DNA of 64,000 bases from Lepidostoma basale. Its lineage: Eukaryota > Arthropoda > Insecta > Trichoptera > Lepidostomatidae. Location: assembly GCA_022606425.2 (NCBI GenBank), contig JAHDVF020001251.1, forward strand, positions 1,908,501 through 1,972,500, read 5' to 3'. Shown here piece by piece: positions 63,036-64,000 of the stretch. The position numbers and the translations under genes were made by a program. The stretch's first letter is position 1. Each line of letters starts with the position of its first letter. The notes below the pieces were generated by a model. The model was not told the origin of the DNA. It did not search any database and was given only the letters and a program-made list of their open reading frames with translations.

Positions 63036-64000
63036 AAAATGGTAGTCAAAGTGTGCGTATCACGTACGTTCATATGCTTAGGGCCGTTAAGATTAGTTTC
63101 TTACTACTAAATTGTAGGTAATATTATCATGAACTGGGATTAACTGTATGCACTACAAACGTAGTGAGCGGCAATTTTGATCAATATTTTTTAAACTGCA
63201 TATGAAGCTAGCCGCACAATACGGGTTAAATAAATTTAAAAAGGATATCTGAGATGGTTTGAAAGTATGCAACGAACGGAATAAGAAAATAATGGTTATA
63301 ATGTTGTATGATGCTCATAGAAATACAATTTTTATAGAATCAAAATCTTCTATCAATTAATTTATTAATTTTTAATTAATTAACCGCTGCAGTACAATTA
63401 ATAAATATTGAAGGTTTAATCCCGTTCTGATAAGTATTTACATATTTATCACGAAACACAATAACGCACATTCGCGTTTAAAATGATATATTAAAGAATA
63501 TCAAACGACGAAATAAGGAAGAAACGTAAGGCAGATGATTGCATCATAAGTAAAATTACAAATGGAATAAGAAAATAATGGTTATAATGTTGTATACAAG
63601 CAGCGTTAGTGGAGAGAGAAGCCGTGGAAGATTAAGAAAAGTATGGCATTTCAAATAATCTCGGATATACTCAAGCCGCATTTTGACTTTTGGTTGCCTT
63701 CACTATCCACGCATTACGCTATATATTTACACATTAAAATGGATTAAATATAACATTTTACTAAATTCACAATAGTTGGAGTATTAGCAAGATTCCTTGG
63801 TTCTTATGCTTAAATAATTAATAGGAAATTAGTACAGATGTTTAGAAAATTTATTTCATAGTCGGTATGTATACCCCCTTTGGTTGCCGAAATCCGATAT
63901 ATTGGCTTTCGCTATACCAGCGAGAAGTGCGACTGAATCGGACAGATCAAAGCCACGATTTATAAAAGAATCATAAATGTTTTAGACAGAGTGTGTAGCG
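63036..64000. other. LINE-alpha scraps, otherwise unassigned
   Basis: 63235-63310 and 63500-63650 contain decayed plus-strand LINE-alpha (RISNDEIRKKRKADDCIISK, KMVIMLYTSSVSGERSRGRL-like). 63042-63085 repeats a block found near 48165 (gtatcacgtacgttcatatg). Nothing else recognised to the window end. Confidence 0.45.

Noticed and set aside
1..64000. Endogenous virus, LTR retrotransposon or bacterial gene cluster
   Set aside because: No gag, protease, integrase, envelope, capsid or LTR-like pairs were seen, and no run of intact co-directional genes; all reverse transcriptase pieces are of non-LTR type.

Overview
The window reads as nuclear DNA from an insect with a large, AT-rich, transposon-packed genome. 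The evidence is spliced exons with GT/AG borders, a trehalase of the insect membrane-bound type, and remnants of many LINE, SINE, hAT, mariner, pogo and piggyBac-like families. The order of insect cannot be fixed from what is visible. There is no operon, CRISPR array or rRNA gene.

Only one host gene can be supported. It is a glycoside hydrolase family 37 trehalase on the plus strand, read from twelve exons between 18722 and 42208. All splice phases agree. Both PROSITE trehalase signatures are intact, and the exons hold the segments that carry the catalytic Asp and Glu in this family. The 5' end (signal peptide and about 50-80 residues) was not found and probably lies upstream of the window. 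After exon 10, which ends inside a transmembrane helix, two terminal exons are each in phase. A proximal exon at 34911-34962 gives a 16-residue tail. A distal exon at 42088-42208 gives a 39-residue basic tail. The gene therefore appears to make two membrane-anchored trehalases that differ only in the cytosolic tail. The 7 kb between these two exons is very AT-rich and, up to about 39.6 kb, free of recognisable transposons. It looks like a long 3' UTR, with AUUUA repeats and AATAAA signals.

Layout: 1-18.7 kb is transposon debris, including a 2.1 kb tandem duplication at 4.09-8.24 kb. 18.7-34.96 kb holds the trehalase exons, with LINE and SINE pieces filling most introns. 34.96-42.2 kb is the putative UTR and long last intron, with foldback and piggyBac-like MITEs from 39.7 kb on. 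42.2-64 kb is a graveyard of nested elements with no convincing host gene.

The LINE pieces fall into about ten families, named here with Greek letters for bookkeeping only. Almost all are 5'-truncated 3' ends, and several have characteristic short tandem tails: GTTA or GTTT (alpha), ATA (beta), GAA (gamma, eta, delta) and a GATTT-type pentamer (zeta). Many insertions interrupt other repeats, so empty sites and target-site duplications can be read directly: 8 bp for three hAT elements, 9 bp for an unclassified 507-bp element, TA for Tc1/mariner/pogo-like elements, TTAA for piggyBac-like elements and 8-11 bp for LINEs. Everything outside the trehalase exons appears to be repetitive, decayed, or unassigned AT-rich sequence.
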